Source of the DNA: JAOBAU01 sp034667465
Lineage (GTDB): Bacteria; Acidobacteriota; Thermoanaerobaculia; Gp7-AA8
Direction of reading: 5' to 3'
Length of the DNA: 64,000 nucleotides
Assembly: GCA_034667465.1 (NCBI GenBank)
Contig: JAXDJV010000008.1
Span: forward strand, 124,001-188,000
Shown: positions 44,448 to 55,026 of the stretch, one piece after another
Position numbering within the stretch: position 1 is the stretch's first letter
How the letters are laid out: each line of letters begins with the position of its first letter
Position numbers and translations under genes: made by a program
The notes under the pieces: model-generated
Told to the model about the DNA's origin: nothing
Database searches by the model: none
Seen by the model: the letters and a program-made list of their open reading frames with translations, nothing else

Positions 44448-44451
<4 letters not shown>
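43708..44451 (-). CDS. sdhB: Succinate dehydrogenase iron-sulfur subunit
   Basis: 247 residues with the three cluster sites: [2Fe-2S] at CREGICGSC (C58, C63, C66) and the later ATCQL; [4Fe-4S] at CIQCGACVAQCP; and [3Fe-4S] with the CTMYGECEAVCP block. Electrons pass from SdhA through it to the membrane quinone. ATGA overlap with sdhA. Last gene of sdhCAB. Confidence 0.94.
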
Positions 44452-46361
<1,910 letters not shown>

Positions 46362-46406
46362 GCGGTAATCACCTTCTTATGAATGCAACACGGCGGTATT
46401 TCGCAT

Positions 46407-47096
46407 CTACCGAACGAGGCCGGTCAGCACGGCCACCGGAAACGAGATGTTCCCGAGGGTGACGATCAGCGCGAACGCGGTCGCGAAATAGCGGCGCCAG
46501 GCGTTGAACTTCGGAGCGTTGAGACCGAGCGACTGAAACATGCTCCAGAGCCCGTGGTAAAGATGAAGGCCGAGCGCGAGGTTGGCGATGATGTAGATCG
46601 CCGCCACCCACCAGACCTGAAATCCGCTGACGACGTTGTGGTAGACGTCGCCTTCCACGAACGCCGCGCTCGCGGGCACGACCGGCTTGCCGAACGTCAG
46701 ATGCGCGAGGTGATAGATGACGAAGAGCAGGATGATGACGCCGCCCCACCGCATCGTCCGCGCCGCATACGTCGCCGCCGGATAGTCGCGCTCGCGATAG
46801 TCGATCGGCCGCGCGCGGCGATTCATCAGCGTCAGCTGCGTCGCCGACTGGATGTGCAGCCAGACCGCGACGATCAGCAGAATGCGGACGAGCCAGAGCG
46901 CGGCGCGATTCGGCAGCGCCGGAGCGCCCATCGTGATGAGCCAGGCGGCGTAAGCGTTCAGATGTTCGGCCCCGAGATACAGCTTCAGGTTCCCGACCAT
47001 GTGCAGAAAAATCCAGCCGAACAGGAAGACGCCGGTGAGTGCCATCACCGCCTTCTTGCCGACGGCAGAGTGGTAGACGCGCAAAAACCACGACAT
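46407..47096 (-). CDS. sdhC: Succinate dehydrogenase cytochrome b subunit (five-helix type)
   Basis: 229 residues from ATG 47096 (MSWFLRVYHSAVGKKAVMALTGVFLFGWIFLHMVGNLKLYLG). Five membrane helices and several helix histidines (LHMVGNL, LHIQSATQ, YHLAHLTFG, DVYHNVV, LHLYHGLW) fit the di-haem, single-subunit type B anchor of succinate:quinone oxidoreductases; there is no sdhD. The much longer open frame upstream is antisense to the kinase gene and is rejected. 45 bp separate it from sdhA. Confidence 0.92.
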   Translation of the reverse strand: MSWFLRVYHSAVGKKAVMALTGVFLFGWIFLHMVGNLKLYLGAEHLNAYAAWLITMGAPALPNRAALWLVRILLIVAVWLHIQSATQLTLMNRRARPIDYRERDYPAATYAARTMRWGGVIILLFVIYHLAHLTFGKPVVPASAAFVEGDVYHNVVSGFQVWWVAAIYIIANLALGLHLYHGLWSMFQSLGLNAPKFNAWRRYFATAFALIVTLGNISFPVAVLTGLVR

Positions 47097-47199
47097 GCGG
47101 AGCTCACCTCGTTGACTGTTCTGGTGCAGTGCGGCCGGGGTAGTTGAATCTGATGACACCGGCGACATCATATCGATCAGCGACAGCCGGTCAACATCT

Positions 47200-47211
47200 G
47201 TCACGCGTGAC
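47200..47211. promoter_or_regulatory. Perfect 12-bp palindrome between sdhC and the sensor kinase
   Basis: GTCACGCGTGAC, self-complementary, in the 207-bp divergent region between sdhC (47096) and the histidine kinase (47304). It could be an operator for either direction. The rest of the gap holds a TACACT box at 47291-47296, 7 nt before the kinase start. Confidence 0.4.
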
Positions 47212-47303
47212 GATCGAGACCGCGCGAACGTGACATTCGTCAGCAACCACGCCTGACGTTCGGCTATGCCCGGCCGTGTCTCGCGCGGCTTACACTCCTC
47301 CCG

Positions 47304-48395
47304 ATGCGCATTCTTCCCGACGATACGGAGCTCGGCTGGACGCCATTCGTCTGGGTGCTTTACATCGGTTTCTTCGCCGCCTTCCCGGCCTTCAAAAAAA
47401 GCACGAGCCCGACCGAATGGGGGCTGACGCTCGCCGGTCTCGTCCTCTTCTTCATCATTTACTTCCGCGGTTTCTGGGTGCGGAACCGGCGCGCGATTCC
47501 GATCATCGCGGCGCTGACGCTGATGGGGCTGCTCTACTTCCCCTTCAATCCCGGCGCGGGATCGTTCTTCATCTACGCCGCGGCGTTCGCAGGCTGGCTC
47601 GATCCCCCACGCCGCGCGATTCGCGCGATCGCCATCATCGAATGCCTCGTCCTTGCGGAAACGCTCGCGTTGAAAATTAACTCCTTCAACGCGATCTGGC
47701 CGCTCGTCTTCAGCGTGATCGTCGGCGCGCTCAACATGCATCAGCGCCAGGTGAAGGCAACGAACGCACGCCTCCGCCTGGCGCACGATGAGATCGCGCA
47801 TCTCGCGAAGGTCGCCGAGCGCGAACGGATCGCGCGCGATCTGCACGACCTGCTCGGTCACACGCTCTCGGTGATCATCCTCAAATCGGAGCTCGCGTCG
47901 AAGCTCGCCGAGCGCGACGTCGACCGCGCACGCGCCGAGATCCGCGAGGTCGAACAGATCTCGCGCGATGCACTCGCACAGGTTCGCAATGCGGTGCGCG
48001 GTTACCGCGCCGGCGGGCTGCGCGAAGAGCTCGATCAGATTTCGCACACCCTGGAAACGGCCGGCGTCGTCACGGAGATCGCGATGGACGAGTTGCAGCT
48101 CACACCCGCGCACGAAGCGGTGATCGCGCTGGCGATTCGCGAAGCGGCGACGAACATCGTTCGACACGCGAACGCGGCGCGCTGCCGGATCGCGGTGACG
48201 CGCGAGACGAACGCGTATCGCGTCACGATCAGCGACGACGGCCGCGGCACGAGCGAGCCGTTCGGCAGCGGTTTGACCGGGATGCGCGAGCGGGTCGAGT
48301 CGCTCGGCGGAACGTTGACGCGGGACGGCGAGCGCGGCACGACGCTCACGATTGTCTTTCCAATACAGCCGGTCGCGCTCGGAGCGTCGGCATGA
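47304..48395 (+). CDS. NarL-family sensor histidine kinase (DesK-like)
   Basis: 363 residues. N-terminal membrane part with about five to six helices (FVWVLYIGFFAAFPAF, WGLTLAGLVLFFIIYF, AIPIIAALTLMGLLYF, FFIYAAAFAGWL, AIAIIECLVLAETLAL, LVFSVIVGALNM). Then a coiled coil, HisKA_3 with ERERIARDLHDLLGHTLSVI (phospho-His near residue 180), and HATPase with EAATNIVRHANAARC and the GSGLTGMRERVESLGG G-box. The start fits a leaderless transcript. Partner is the overlapping response regulator. Confidence 0.9.
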   Translation: MRILPDDTELGWTPFVWVLYIGFFAAFPAFKKSTSPTEWGLTLAGLVLFFIIYFRGFWVRNRRAIPIIAALTLMGLLYFPFNPGAGSFFIYAAAFAGWLDPPRRAIRAIAIIECLVLAETLALKINSFNAIWPLVFSVIVGALNMHQRQVKATNARLRLAHDEIAHLAKVAERERIARDLHDLLGHTLSVIILKSELASKLAERDVDRARAEIREVEQISRDALAQVRNAVRGYRAGGLREELDQISHTLETAGVVTEIAMDELQLTPAHEAVIALAIREAATNIVRHANAARCRIAVTRETNAYRVTISDDGRGTSEPFGSGLTGMRERVESLGGTLTRDGERGTTLTIVFPIQPVALGASA

Positions 48396-48994
48396 TCCGC
48401 GTCGTGATTGCCGAGGATCAGGCGATGGTGCTCGGCGCGCTGGCGGCGCTGCTGGAAATTGAAGGTGACATCGAAGTCGCCGGACGCGCACACGACGGCG
48501 CCGCCGCACTGGAGCTCTGCACGCGGCTGCGTCCTAACGTGCTGCTGACCGACATCGAGATGCCGCAGATGACCGGACTGGAGCTCGCCGCTGCCGTGCG
48601 AAAGGCAGCGCTGCCGACACGCGTGATCATCCTGACGACCTTCGCACGCGGCGGTTATCTGCGCCGCGCTCTCGACGCCGGCGCGTCGGGATATCTGTTG
48701 AAAGATTCACCGGCCGAGCAGCTCGCGAATGCAGTGCGACGCGTCCACGCAGGAGGCCGCGTCGTCGATCCGGAGCTCGCCGCGGAAGCGTGGAGTGAGC
48801 CCGATCCGCTGACCGATCGCGAGCGCCAGGTGCTGCGGATGGCCGGCGAGGGACAGACGAGCGCCGACATCGCGGCGAAACTGAATTTGTCCGACGGGAC
48901 GGTGCGGAACTATCTGTCGGAAGCGATCAGCAAACTCGGCGCGGGCAATCGCGTCGAGGCCGCGCGGATCGCGCGCGACAAGGGGTGGTTGTAA
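48392..48994 (+). CDS. NarL-family response regulator (DesR-like)
   Basis: 200 residues, ATG overlapping the kinase stop (ATGA). Receiver with IAEDQ, phospho-Asp54 in LLTDIEMP, and LLKDS near the lysine site. LuxR HTH at the C-terminus (LTDRERQVLRMAGEGQTSADIAAKLNLSDGTVRNYLSEAISKL). Probably controls membrane or envelope genes, but targets are not visible. The following 143 bp (48995-49137) between convergent genes hold no gene. Confidence 0.92.
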   Translation: MIRVVIAEDQAMVLGALAALLEIEGDIEVAGRAHDGAAALELCTRLRPNVLLTDIEMPQMTGLELAAAVRKAALPTRVIILTTFARGGYLRRALDAGASGYLLKDSPAEQLANAVRRVHAGGRVVDPELAAEAWSEPDPLTDRERQVLRMAGEGQTSADIAAKLNLSDGTVRNYLSEAISKLGAGNRVEAARIARDKGWL

Positions 48995-49137
48995 GGGCGG
49001 GCCACTGCAGAATCTTCGTTACCAAGAAAATAGACGCTTACGCCGCGCGTCACGCCGTAAAGGTAACGACTTCGCCGTCCTCATAAGAATCTCGCCTTGC
49101 GGGACGCCGTAAATTTCGCAACCCAGGAATTTCATAG

Positions 49138-50553
49138 TCACGGTTTAATACGCCCGTCCCTCGTCGCCGTTACAGGCGAATGCGCGCCGATGTATTTGCG
49201 CACCTCATCGCGAATCCGCAGTCCCGTCGGGTGCGCGGTCAGTTCGGCGAAGAAATCGCGATAGCCGGGAGCGACCTTCGCCAGATATTCGTTGGTCGCG
49301 ACGCGATACGTCTTTGCATCCTCCAGCTGCGTATCGGGAATGCGCACTCCGGAGACTTGCGAGAAGAAATCGGTATCTCTTCGCGTCAGCATGAAGGCGA
49401 GAAGCTCTTTCACCTTCGCGCCGGTCATTTCATAAACGACGATCTCGTTGTCGTACGGCAATGCCGCGCGCAATCCTTCCATCGCGATCGGACCGGCATC
49501 GATGGCCTGCCGGAAACTGCTCGACGTCGACAACGCCACGTCTGCGTTTGCGGCAGTACGCGTGACGTCCATGACCAGATCGCCGAGCGCGCAGTCGCGC
49601 GTGAGCAGGCCGCCCACTTCGATCGGCGTCGCGGCAACGCCGATCTTCTCGAAAAGCGCCGCATACGCGGGATCGTGCTCGAGCTCCGCCTCCATCGCTG
49701 CAACCCGCTTTGCGATGGCGCTGTCGATCGGCAGCGATTCATCGACATGAACCACCCCGCCGCGTACAGCGCTGAGTCTGTGTCCGCGAAATACGAGCTG
49801 CACGCGGCTGATGTACGTCAGGTACTGAAACGGCGAGACGTACCAGGTATTCGTCCCGTCGATCGTCTGCAGGTCGCGTTTCAGGTGACTGTGCGAACCG
49901 AAGATGAGGTCGATTCCCGGCACTGCGCGCGCAAGGGCAAAATCGTCATCGATCGATTGATGTCCGATCGACACCACCGCGTCGACATGTTCCTTGTCGC
50001 GCAGCGTCCGCACCACGTCGCGTGCGGCCGTCACTGCATCGCTGAAATGCACGCCTTCCGCTTTCACGAGTGAGGGGAAATCGGAACCTGCCAGCGCGAA
50101 GATTCCGATGCGCAGATTTCCCTTCTTCACGATCGTGTACGGGAGAAATGGCGGACCGCCGTCGAGCGTCGTGTTGGCGCTGAGGATCGGATATTTGACC
50201 GCGGCACGGCAGCGATCGAATGTAGCGCGACCGTAATCGGCGTCGTGATTGCCGAACGCCATCGCGTCGACGACACCGTTGAACCACGGCCACTCCCTGC
50301 ACTGATATTTGTCCGACCACGCCGGCGAGCCTTTGTTGATCATGTCGCCGCCGCTGAAGACGAACGCTCCCTGGCTCTTTTCACGTTTCAGATAGCCGAT
50401 CGCGCGCGCGATTCCGCCCTGGTGCGCGCGCGATTCCGAATAGAACGGCAGCGCATGCGAGTGATAGTCGGAGAACTGCAGCAGCGTGACGGTCGTCTGT
50501 GCGGCGGCGATTGCGGGGACAAGCAGCGCGGCGACAAAGAGAATTCGTTTCAT
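49138..50553 (-). CDS. Secreted 5'-nucleotidase/metallophosphoesterase (UshA-like)
   Basis: 471 residues from ATG 50553. Signal peptide (MKRILFVAALLVPAIAAAQ). The N-terminal calcineurin-like domain has FSDYHSH, SGGDMINKG, FGNHDADYG, IGHQS and GSHSHLK. The C-terminal nucleotidase domain has GGLLTRDCALGDLVMDVTR and ALPYDNEIVVYEMTGAKVKELL. It should release phosphate from nucleotides or sugar nucleotides in the periplasm. TAGACT lies 8 nt before the ATG on this strand, without a ribosome site. Confidence 0.88.
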   Translation of the reverse strand: MKRILFVAALLVPAIAAAQTTVTLLQFSDYHSHALPFYSESRAHQGGIARAIGYLKREKSQGAFVFSGGDMINKGSPAWSDKYQCREWPWFNGVVDAMAFGNHDADYGRATFDRCRAAVKYPILSANTTLDGGPPFLPYTIVKKGNLRIGIFALAGSDFPSLVKAEGVHFSDAVTAARDVVRTLRDKEHVDAVVSIGHQSIDDDFALARAVPGIDLIFGSHSHLKRDLQTIDGTNTWYVSPFQYLTYISRVQLVFRGHRLSAVRGGVVHVDESLPIDSAIAKRVAAMEAELEHDPAYAALFEKIGVAATPIEVGGLLTRDCALGDLVMDVTRTAANADVALSTSSSFRQAIDAGPIAMEGLRAALPYDNEIVVYEMTGAKVKELLAFMLTRRDTDFFSQVSGVRIPDTQLEDAKTYRVATNEYLAKVAPGYRDFFAELTAHPTGLRIRDEVRKYIGAHSPVTATRDGRIKP

Positions 50554-50576
50554 CGTCGCGGAGTCTATCGCGAACG

Positions 50577-50605
50577 AAAAAGGGCGCACCGTGCGGTACG
50601 CCCTT
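50577..50605 (-). terminator. Intrinsic terminator after the AT-hook gene
   Basis: On the minus strand AAGGGCGTACC pairs with GGTGCGCCCTT (one G-U pair) around a 4-nt loop and is followed by TTTTT. It is 25 bp past the stop of the gene at 50630 and upstream of the nucleotidase gene. Confidence 0.85.
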
Positions 50606-50629
50606 CGAGTTGTTGCAGGAATAATCGGG

Positions 50630-51271
50630 CTACTTTTTGGTCGCGTCCTGAAGCTCGCGGATGGCGGCCTCGCGGCCCTTTTCCTTGGCGATCTTCTGGT
50701 ACTGAGCGCGCTTGTTCGCCGGCACCTGCCGAATCAGGCCGAGGTAACGGCCCTGCAGCTGACGCGACGCAAGCTGTTCCGGCGTAATTGCGGAACGGCG
50801 CTTACGGCCGCGTTTTGCCGGAGCGGCCGATGCAGTGCTCGGCGCAGCAGCATTTGCAGCAGGAGCCGCGGCCGCTTTCGAGCTGCCTTTCGGACGGCCC
50901 GGACCACGTTTCTTTCCGCTTCCCGGCGGACGACCCGGACCGCGTTTCACGGCGCCGGTTGCTGCTGCCGGAGTTGCTGCGGCCGCTGCCGCTTTCTTTC
51001 CGCTGCCTGCCGGACGTCCGCGGCGGCGGGTCGGGCGTGCAGCAGTGCCGATGCCGGCCTTGCTCAGTACGGCCGCGACCGCGGTCCCGGCGGCGTGACG
51101 CAATGACTGCAGGCGCTGTTCGAGGTCGCTGATCTCGCGGTGCATCTCACTCACATAGCGCGTAATCTCCCCTGGAGACACACGCCGATCACCGATGAGC
51201 CGATCGAGTACGTAGGTCGCCTGTCCCGCACTCAGCTGAGGGACCGAGTTCTGTGTTTTGGGTCTTGGCAT
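50630..51271 (-). CDS. AT-hook / Lys-Ala-rich DNA-binding protein
   Basis: 213 residues. A folded N-terminus of about 65 residues (QLSAGQATYVLDRLIGDRRVSPGEITRYVSEMHREISDLEQRLQSLRHA), with a short coiled coil for oligomerisation. Then a basic Ala/Gly-rich region carrying several AT-hook-type motifs: RRGRPAGSG, KRGPGRPPGSG, KRGPGRPKGSS and KRGRKRR. A folded end (ITPEQLASRQLQGRYLGLIRQVPANKRAQYQKIAKEKGREAAIRELQ) closes it. This suggests a minor-groove-binding nucleoid protein. GGAGG ribosome site. Strong terminator downstream. Confidence 0.75.
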   Translation of the reverse strand: MPRPKTQNSVPQLSAGQATYVLDRLIGDRRVSPGEITRYVSEMHREISDLEQRLQSLRHAAGTAVAAVLSKAGIGTAARPTRRRGRPAGSGKKAAAAAATPAAATGAVKRGPGRPPGSGKKRGPGRPKGSSKAAAAPAANAAAPSTASAAPAKRGRKRRSAITPEQLASRQLQGRYLGLIRQVPANKRAQYQKIAKEKGREAAIRELQDATKK

Positions 51272-51414
51272 TCAAATCCTCCCTTTTGTGCATGGCGCAC
51301 AGATGTATGGGCATGATACAGCACAACAGCGATAAGGGAAGTGTTATGTGCCGAAAATCGCACAAGAACGTCCGCGGATTTAATTGTGCCCGTGCGGCGA
51401 TCGCCGAAAAATGG

Positions 51415-51900
51415 CTACTTCTTGTCCTCGAGCGGTACGTCGAAGGTCAAATCGATGCTGTAGCGATCGTCCGTAAACTCCTGCTCACCGGCAGTCCTTA
51501 ACCGTCCCGACAGCCGGTTTCCCTCGAACCTGAAGCCGTCGACGCTCACTTCGGTGACCACCCCGAATCGTCCCGCTTTCGCCGCACTGTGACCGAGCTC
51601 CGCGACCCAGACCGCTCCATTTTTCTCCAGCATCAGATAGACGAAGCTTCCCCGTTCTGACGGTTGGCCCGTCCGCCACGCGGAAATGTCGCCTTCGGCC
51701 GGGCGCTCCGACAGAACAATTGCGTAGCCGCTCTTTCCCTTCTCATCGAGTACCGCGCGGGTCGCGCGAACGTACTGAAGCTTCGCGTCGGTTTTCGCCA
51801 CCAGAAACGTACCGTCCACTTTGCCGGTAGTCGCAGCGCCGAGCATCAGCACCGCCGCCAGACAGATCGAAATCAGGGGAACCAGCCTCGCTCGATTCAT
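51415..51900 (-). CDS. Hypothetical secreted protein
   Basis: 161 residues from ATG 51900, with AGGAGG 6 nt upstream. Signal peptide (RLVPLISICLAAVLMLGAA). The mature part is beta-rich (GTFLVAKTDAKLQYVRATRAVLD, GYAIVLSERPA, FVYLMLEKNGAVWVAELGH, SVDGFRFEGNRLSGRLRTAGEQEF, YSIDLTFDVPLE), like a small beta-sandwich or lipocalin-like domain. Family not recognised. It is divergent from the GspC-like gene. Confidence 0.65.
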   Translation of the reverse strand: MNRARLVPLISICLAAVLMLGAATTGKVDGTFLVAKTDAKLQYVRATRAVLDEKGKSGYAIVLSERPAEGDISAWRTGQPSERGSFVYLMLEKNGAVWVAELGHSAAKAGRFGVVTEVSVDGFRFEGNRLSGRLRTAGEQEFTDDRYSIDLTFDVPLEDKK

Positions 51901-51971
51901 CAACAACCTCCTGCGGCGGCCACGTTACCAGAGGTAAGAACCCGGGAGCGCGCTTCCGCGTCATACGCGGC

Positions 51972-52505
51972 ATGAGACTCGATCGGAACGTTCTCGCCGC
52001 AGCCCTTGTGGTCACGCTTGCAGCTCTCACCATCTATTACATGCGCCCCGAGCCGCCGGCGTTCGGCCAGCCAACAATTCCGTCGAAACTGACCATTGCC
52101 CGTCCAAATATTGACCCGTTGCGACTCGATGTCAGGGCGCTGGCTGCGTCGGCCGCTCCGCACAGAAACATATTCACCTTTGATGACCCGCCGGTCGTGC
52201 ACGCAGCCCCGGTGAGACGAACCGTAATCACACAACAACCTGAAAAGGTCGCATTTCAGGCGCCGGTCACGCATAACGACGTCCCGACGCCGCCCACGTT
52301 CCCATGGCACTGCATCGGACGCTTCGGTCCCGACAACGCGCCGTTCGTCGCACTCGCCAATGACGCGCATGAAGTCCTCAATGCGCGCGGCGGCGAGACG
52401 GTCGGCGGTCAGTTCATCGTCCGTTCGATTGGCGTCGAGTCGGTCGAGATCGGCTTCGTCGGCTTTCCGGCAACGGCCGGCACGCGAATCGCCATCGGCC
52501 ACTGA
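51972..52505 (+). CDS. GspC/PilP-like membrane-anchored protein
   Basis: 177 residues. One N-terminal signal-anchor (NVLAAALVVTLAALTIYYM), a Pro-rich linker, then a small beta domain (RNIFTFDD..., WHCIGRFGPDNAPFVALANDAHEVLNARGGETVGGQFIVRSIGVESVEIGFVGFP) like the homology region of type II secretion protein GspC or PilP. The GETVGGQFIVRSIGVESVEI pattern is characteristic of that fold. No other secretion gene is adjacent. It is 22 bp upstream of the phosphatase gene. Confidence 0.65.
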   Translation: MRLDRNVLAAALVVTLAALTIYYMRPEPPAFGQPTIPSKLTIARPNIDPLRLDVRALAASAAPHRNIFTFDDPPVVHAAPVRRTVITQQPEKVAFQAPVTHNDVPTPPTFPWHCIGRFGPDNAPFVALANDAHEVLNARGGETVGGQFIVRSIGVESVEIGFVGFPATAGTRIAIGH

Positions 52506-52527
52506 CGACGCATCGTATGATTCGCCG

Positions 52528-53661
52528 ATGCGATTTCGTACAGCACTGATCCCGCTCCTCTTCCTGCTCGTTCCGGCGATTGCCGCCGCGCAGGAGGCGA
52601 AAACCTGGCAATTCGTGGTAGCCGGCGATTCCCGCAATTGCGGAAACGTCGTCATGCCGCTCATCGCAGCCGGCGCCAAAAAGGCGAACGCCGCTTTCTA
52701 CTGGCACCTCGGCGATTTCCGAGCGCTGGCCAATTTCGACGAGGACCTCGCTGAGGAGTTGAAGGTGGCCGGGAAACCGCTGACGGTGCTCGGGTATATG
52801 CGGACGGCGTGGCCCGACTTCATCCGCAACGAGATCGAGCCTTTCGCACCAATCCCCTTCTTTCCGGCCATCGGGAATCACGAGCTCTACGGGAAAACCC
52901 GGCAGGACTACATCGCCCAATTCGGTGACTGGCTGACGCAGCCGGCCATCCAGCGCCAGCGTCTGGCCGACGATCCGCGCGATCACATGGTCCGTCCGTA
53001 CTATCACTGGCAGATCGCCGGCACCGACTTCATCAGCCTGGACAACGCCACGCCCGATATGTTCGACGACGCGCAACTCGACTGGTTCGAGCGGATCGTG
53101 AAAGCCGACAACGCCAATCCGGCCATTCACTCGATCGTCGTCGGTATGCACGCCGCGCTGCCGCACAGCCTCGCCTGCGATCACTCCATGAACGATTACT
53201 CGGCCGGCGAGCCGACCGGCACGCGCGTTTATCGCGATCTTCTCGCGTCGCGCAAAGCGGGAAAACAGGTCTACGTCCTCGCCAGCCACTCGCACTTCAT
53301 CATGTCGAACATCTTCAACAGCGATTACTGGCGCAACAACGGCGGCGTGCTGCCCGGCTGGATTATCGGCACGGCCGGAGCGGTCCGTTATCGACTGCCG
53401 GCGCAGGCGTCGCAGGCTGATTTCGCGGAGACCGACGTTTACGGTTACCTGCTCGCCACCGTCAATCCACCCGGCTCCCCCGCCGGGACGATCCGCTTCG
53501 ATTTTCAGAAAGTCGATCGCAAAGATCTGTCGGCGGAGATCGTCGCGCGCTATTCGCAGGCGCTCGTCGATCAATGTTTCGAGGGCAATCGCGAGATGAG
53601 GCCGGCAAAAGACGTCGTCTGCGACAAAGCGGTTCCGTGCACGTCTCCTGCACGTCCGTAA
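52528..53661 (+). CDS. Secreted calcineurin-like metallophosphoesterase
   Basis: 377 residues from ATG 52528. Signal peptide (ALIPLLFLLVPAIAAAQ). Metallophosphatase blocks: FVVAGDSRNCG, WHLGDFRALANFDED, AIGNHELYG, VVGMHAALPH and ASHSHF. A TATGAT box ends 6 nt before the ATG. It may form an operon with the sugar-dehydrogenase gene 3 bp downstream. Substrate unknown. Confidence 0.82.
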   Translation: MRFRTALIPLLFLLVPAIAAAQEAKTWQFVVAGDSRNCGNVVMPLIAAGAKKANAAFYWHLGDFRALANFDEDLAEELKVAGKPLTVLGYMRTAWPDFIRNEIEPFAPIPFFPAIGNHELYGKTRQDYIAQFGDWLTQPAIQRQRLADDPRDHMVRPYYHWQIAGTDFISLDNATPDMFDDAQLDWFERIVKADNANPAIHSIVVGMHAALPHSLACDHSMNDYSAGEPTGTRVYRDLLASRKAGKQVYVLASHSHFIMSNIFNSDYWRNNGGVLPGWIIGTAGAVRYRLPAQASQADFAETDVYGYLLATVNPPGSPAGTIRFDFQKVDRKDLSAEIVARYSQALVDQCFEGNREMRPAKDVVCDKAVPCTSPARP

Positions 53662-53664
53662 GGC

Positions 53665-54933
53665 ATGCCCTGGAGACTGGGAATCGCCGTCCTCTTCTTC
53701 GTCACGATGGCCTGCGCGCGTGAGGTCGCGCAGGCGCCTGCGAGCATCACCGCCAAAACCGATCCGCTGCTCCAGCATCATGAAATCCGCGCCGATGATT
53801 TGCCGCCGGCGTACGCGACGCCGAGCGCCGGCAATCCGCCGACCGTCGTCGCGCAGCCGCGCGACGCTGTGCTTCATCTGCCGCCCGGATTTTCGATCGA
53901 CGTCTGGGCGAGCGACTTCACCGATCCACGCACGATGCTGCTCGCGCCGAACGGCGATGTCTTTCTCGCCGAGCCCGGCCTGAATCGCATCCAGCTCCTG
54001 CGCGATAGTGACGCGGACGGCGTCGCCGAAACCCGCTTCGTGTTCATGCGCGGATTGAACGAGCCGTTCGGCCTCGCGCTGCACGACGGCTATCTCTACA
54101 TCTGCAACACTGACTCCGTCATGCGCGTGCCGTATACGATGGGACAAACGACCAGCCTCGCCACGCCCGAGAAAATCGCGACGGTTCCCGGCGGCGGCCA
54201 CTCGACGCGCGGCCTGCTCTTCAGCGATGACGGTTCGAAGCTCTACGTCAGCATCGGCTCGAGCGGCAATGCCGAGCCGGAAACGAATCCGGTGCGAGCC
54301 ACGATCGTCGAAATGAATCCCGACGGCAGCGGACAACGCGTCTTTGCATCGGGACTGCGCAATCCGGTGATGATGGCGCACAACCCCGCCAACGGTTCGC
54401 TCTGGACGGTAGTTAATGAGCGCGACGGACTCGGCGACGATCTCGTGCCCGACTACGCGACCGAAGTCCGCGACGGCGCGTTTTACGGCTGGCCGTATGC
54501 GTACATCGGTCCGCACGAAGAGCCGCGGCTGGAAGGACAGCGTCCCGATCTCGTCGCGAAAGCGATCGTTCCGTCGGTACTCATTCGTTCGCATTCCGCG
54601 CCGCTCGGCATCGCGTTTTACGACGGCGCGATGTTCCCCGCGTCGTACAAAGGAAGCGCGTTCGTCGCGTTGCATGGCTCGTGGAACCGCGCGAAGCGGA
54701 CCGGCTACAAAGTCGTGCGCATTCCGTTCGTCAATGGACAGCCGTCCGGCGGCTACGACGATTTCACGATCGGCTGGTCGCTCGATGAGAACAGCAGCCA
54801 GGTGTGGGGACGTCCGGTCGGACTACTCGTGCTGCCCGATGGATCGCTGCTCGTTTCCGATGACGGCGGCGGAAAAATCTGGCGCGTGACGTACAACGGA
54901 CCGGGAGCGAAACGGCGATCGGCCGCGCACTGA
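53665..54933 (+). CDS. PQQ-dependent sugar dehydrogenase-like beta-propeller lipoprotein
   Basis: 422 residues. Lipoprotein signal (LGIAVLFFVTMAC). The propeller has LPPGFSIDVWASDFTDPRTMLLAPNGDVFLAE, GLNEPFGLALHDGYLYICNTDSV, GGGHSTRGLLFSDDGSKLYVSIGSSGN, GLRNPVMMAHNPANGSLWTVVNERDGLGDDL and FVALHGSWNR. These match the soluble glucose/sorbosone dehydrogenase family, which use PQQ and calcium. It probably oxidises a sugar or aldehyde in the periplasm. No PQQ-synthesis gene is visible here. Confidence 0.85.
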   Translation: MPWRLGIAVLFFVTMACAREVAQAPASITAKTDPLLQHHEIRADDLPPAYATPSAGNPPTVVAQPRDAVLHLPPGFSIDVWASDFTDPRTMLLAPNGDVFLAEPGLNRIQLLRDSDADGVAETRFVFMRGLNEPFGLALHDGYLYICNTDSVMRVPYTMGQTTSLATPEKIATVPGGGHSTRGLLFSDDGSKLYVSIGSSGNAEPETNPVRATIVEMNPDGSGQRVFASGLRNPVMMAHNPANGSLWTVVNERDGLGDDLVPDYATEVRDGAFYGWPYAYIGPHEEPRLEGQRPDLVAKAIVPSVLIRSHSAPLGIAFYDGAMFPASYKGSAFVALHGSWNRAKRTGYKVVRIPFVNGQPSGGYDDFTIGWSLDENSSQVWGRPVGLLVLPDGSLLVSDDGGGKIWRVTYNGPGAKRRSAAH

Positions 54934-54937
54934 AGGT

Positions 54938-55026
54938 GTCATCCCGAGCGTAGCGAGGGATCCGGGCGGGCGGCGCGGCAGCAGCGTGCCCCTCCCACCC
55001 GGATCCCTCGCTACGCTCGGGATGAC
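54938..55026. repeat. REP-like palindrome, copy 3 (CCGAG subtype)
   Basis: Arms GTCATCCCGAGCGTAGCGAG and its reverse complement, continuing through GGATCCGGG. It differs from copies 1 and 2 by CCGAG/GCGAGGG in place of CTGAG/GCGAAGG. Its right arm contains the stop codon and last codons of the DUF2306 gene. Confidence 0.88.

Noticed and set aside
46407..48509. Very long minus-strand ORF (700 codons) that ends as sdhC
   Set aside because: Only the last 229 codons (from ATG 47096) have coding character; the rest is antisense to the histidine kinase and response regulator.
48995..49137. RNA gene in the gap after the response regulator
   Set aside because: No tRNA T-loop or CCA end and no strong conserved-looking fold; only short repeats such as ACGCCGTAAA.
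52414..54675. Long minus-strand ORF opposite the phosphatase and sugar dehydrogenase
   Set aside because: Same GC shadow effect; the plus-strand genes have signal peptides and family motifs.
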